From NCBI GenBank assembly GCA_964626415.1, contig CAZVFH010000046.1, positions 1-5,217 of the forward strand: a DNA stretch of 5,217 nucleotides. The letters are read 5' to 3'. The DNA comes from CAZVFH01 sp964626415 (GTDB taxonomy: Bacteria > Patescibacteriota > UBA1384 > XYA2-FULL-43-10 > CAINNR01). This document shows positions 4,260 to 5,217 of the stretch, piece after piece (the stretch's first letter is position 1; each line of letters starts with the position of its first letter). The notes under the pieces were generated by a model, which did not search any database, was not told the origin of the DNA, and saw nothing but the letters and a program-made list of their open reading frames with translations. The translations under genes were made by a program, and so were the position numbers.

Positions 4260-5217
4260 ATGAATATTAAAAATTGCGCCATTTATACCCGTGTCTCAAC
4301 CGATAACCAAGCGGAAAAAGAATTTTCGTCTTGCGAAGCGCAAAAACAGAAAATAAGGTCATTTATCGCCAGTCAGAATGATTGGCAAGTTTTCAAGATT
4401 TACAATGATGCGGGATTTTCGGGCGCAATTTTAGAACGACCGGCTTTGCAGGAACTACTTGCTGATTTGAAAAAAGAAAAAATTGATGTGGTTTTGGTCT
4501 ACAAAATTGATCGGCTCACTCGTTCGCCGAAAGATTTTTACCAACTGATCGAATTTTTTGAGCAAGCAAAAATTGATTTTATTTCCATTACGGAAAGATT
4601 TGACACTTCCACGCCCGCCGGAAGATTGCTTCGCAATATTATGCTCACTTTTTCGCAGTTTGAGCGAGAACTAACCAGCGAGAGAACAAAAGACAAAATG
4701 TTGGAGCGCGCAAAAAAGGGGCTCGCAAACGGCGGGCTTACTCCTTACGGCTATGTGCGACAAGACAAAAAACTCATCCCGCACTCGAAAGAAGCGGAGG
4801 AAATAAAATCAATTTTTGAAACTTATGTTGAAACTGGCTCAACCGCCAAAACTTACCAAATGCTGAAAGATAAAGGAGTTAAAAATAAGTTAGGCAAAAA
4901 TTTCTCCAAAACAAATATCAGCCATATTTTGCGAAATGTTATCTACATAGGCAAGATTTTGCACAATGGCGAAATTTATCAGGGTATTCACGAACCGATA
5001 ATTTCGGAAGAAATTTTTGCCCTTGCTCAAAAAATTCATAAGGAAAAGCAGAAAAATTTTAGAGTGTACAAAAACTTCCTGTTCGGCGGACTCATAAAGT
5101 GCGAAGAGTGCGGCTCAAATATGACTTCTTGTTTTACCAATAAATATATCGCTGGAAAGTTAAACCGATATTATTACTATCGTTGCACCGCCACGATGAA
5201 ACACGACTGGCAAGCGT
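4260..5217 (+). CDS. large serine recombinase (partial, C-terminus beyond window)
   Basis: The frame is open from ATG 4260 to the window end, 319 codons. Residues 1-145 are a resolvase/invertase catalytic domain: YTRVS with Arg11 and nucleophile Ser13, and KIDRLTRS with Asp84, Arg85 and Arg88, matching the gamma-delta resolvase active site. Residues about 160-260 are the recombinase DNA-binding domain (GLTPYGY at 159-165, ILRNVIYIGK at 223-232). From about 273 the zinc ribbon begins (CEEC at 281-284, Cys309), with its last cysteine and any coiled coil off the edge. Such enzymes act as phage or element integrases or as invertases, joining sites through a serine-DNA intermediate. There is no Shine-Dalgarno sequence. 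It lies just outside the right inverted-repeat arm, so it may act on this cassette or simply belong to a neighbouring element. Confidence 0.95.
   Translation, partial: MNIKNCAIYTRVSTDNQAEKEFSSCEAQKQKIRSFIASQNDWQVFKIYNDAGFSGAILERPALQELLADLKKEKIDVVLVYKIDRLTRSPKDFYQLIEFFEQAKIDFISITERFDTSTPAGRLLRNIMLTFSQFERELTSERTKDKMLERAKKGLANGGLTPYGYVRQDKKLIPHSKEAEEIKSIFETYVETGSTAKTYQMLKDKGVKNKLGKNFSKTNISHILRNVIYIGKILHNGEIYQGIHEPIISEEIFALAQKIHKEKQKNFRVYKNFLFGGLIKCEECGSNMTSCFTNKYIAGKLNRYYYYRCTATMKHDWQA

Overview
The window is AT-rich bacterial DNA with short intergenic gaps. No start codon has a clear Shine-Dalgarno sequence, at least two promoters imply leaderless or near-leaderless mRNAs, and GC-rich hairpins stand out between AT-rich genes. 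This combination, together with the type of serine recombinase, suggests a member of the Candidate Phyla Radiation (Patescibacteria), but that is an inference with no marker gene behind it. Two genes end sensibly at TGA (446-448 and 3599-3601), so TGA reads as stop and the code looks standard rather than the Gracilibacteria/SR1 type.

Layout. Positions 1-249 hold the possible tail of an upstream gene and two hairpins. Positions 250-437 and 3889-4077 are the two arms of a nearly perfect inverted repeat of about 188 bp; they differ by a single base in a G/C run. Between them lies a compact cassette of four genes (438-3888). In order these are a DUF4238-type protein of unknown function (minus strand), a LexA repressor fused to a beta-class DNA methyltransferase (plus), an endonuclease VII-like HNH nuclease (minus), and a small XRE regulator (minus). 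Outside the right arm is a 182-nt gap with two perfect GC-rich hairpins, then a large serine recombinase (4260 onward) that runs off the window.

How the genes may work together. XRE and nuclease form an ATGA-overlapping operon, the usual C-R layout of controller-regulated type II restriction-modification. The methyltransferase is convergent and shares a CTAG stop overlap with the nuclease. The unusual part is the methyltransferase: its N-terminal half is a complete LexA, with winged helix, Ala-Gly cleavage site and Ser118/Lys156 dyad. Its leaderless promoter carries a 10-bp direct repeat at an 11-bp period. The DUF4238 gene is transcribed divergently from the same roughly 50 bp. I infer a restriction-modification module in which RecA-triggered LexA autocleavage could relieve repression of the methyltransferase gene and perhaps of the DUF4238 gene. 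The tight fit between the inverted-repeat arms, next to a serine recombinase, suggests that the cassette is mobile or invertible. The individual gene assignments are firm; the circuit and the mobility are hypotheses.
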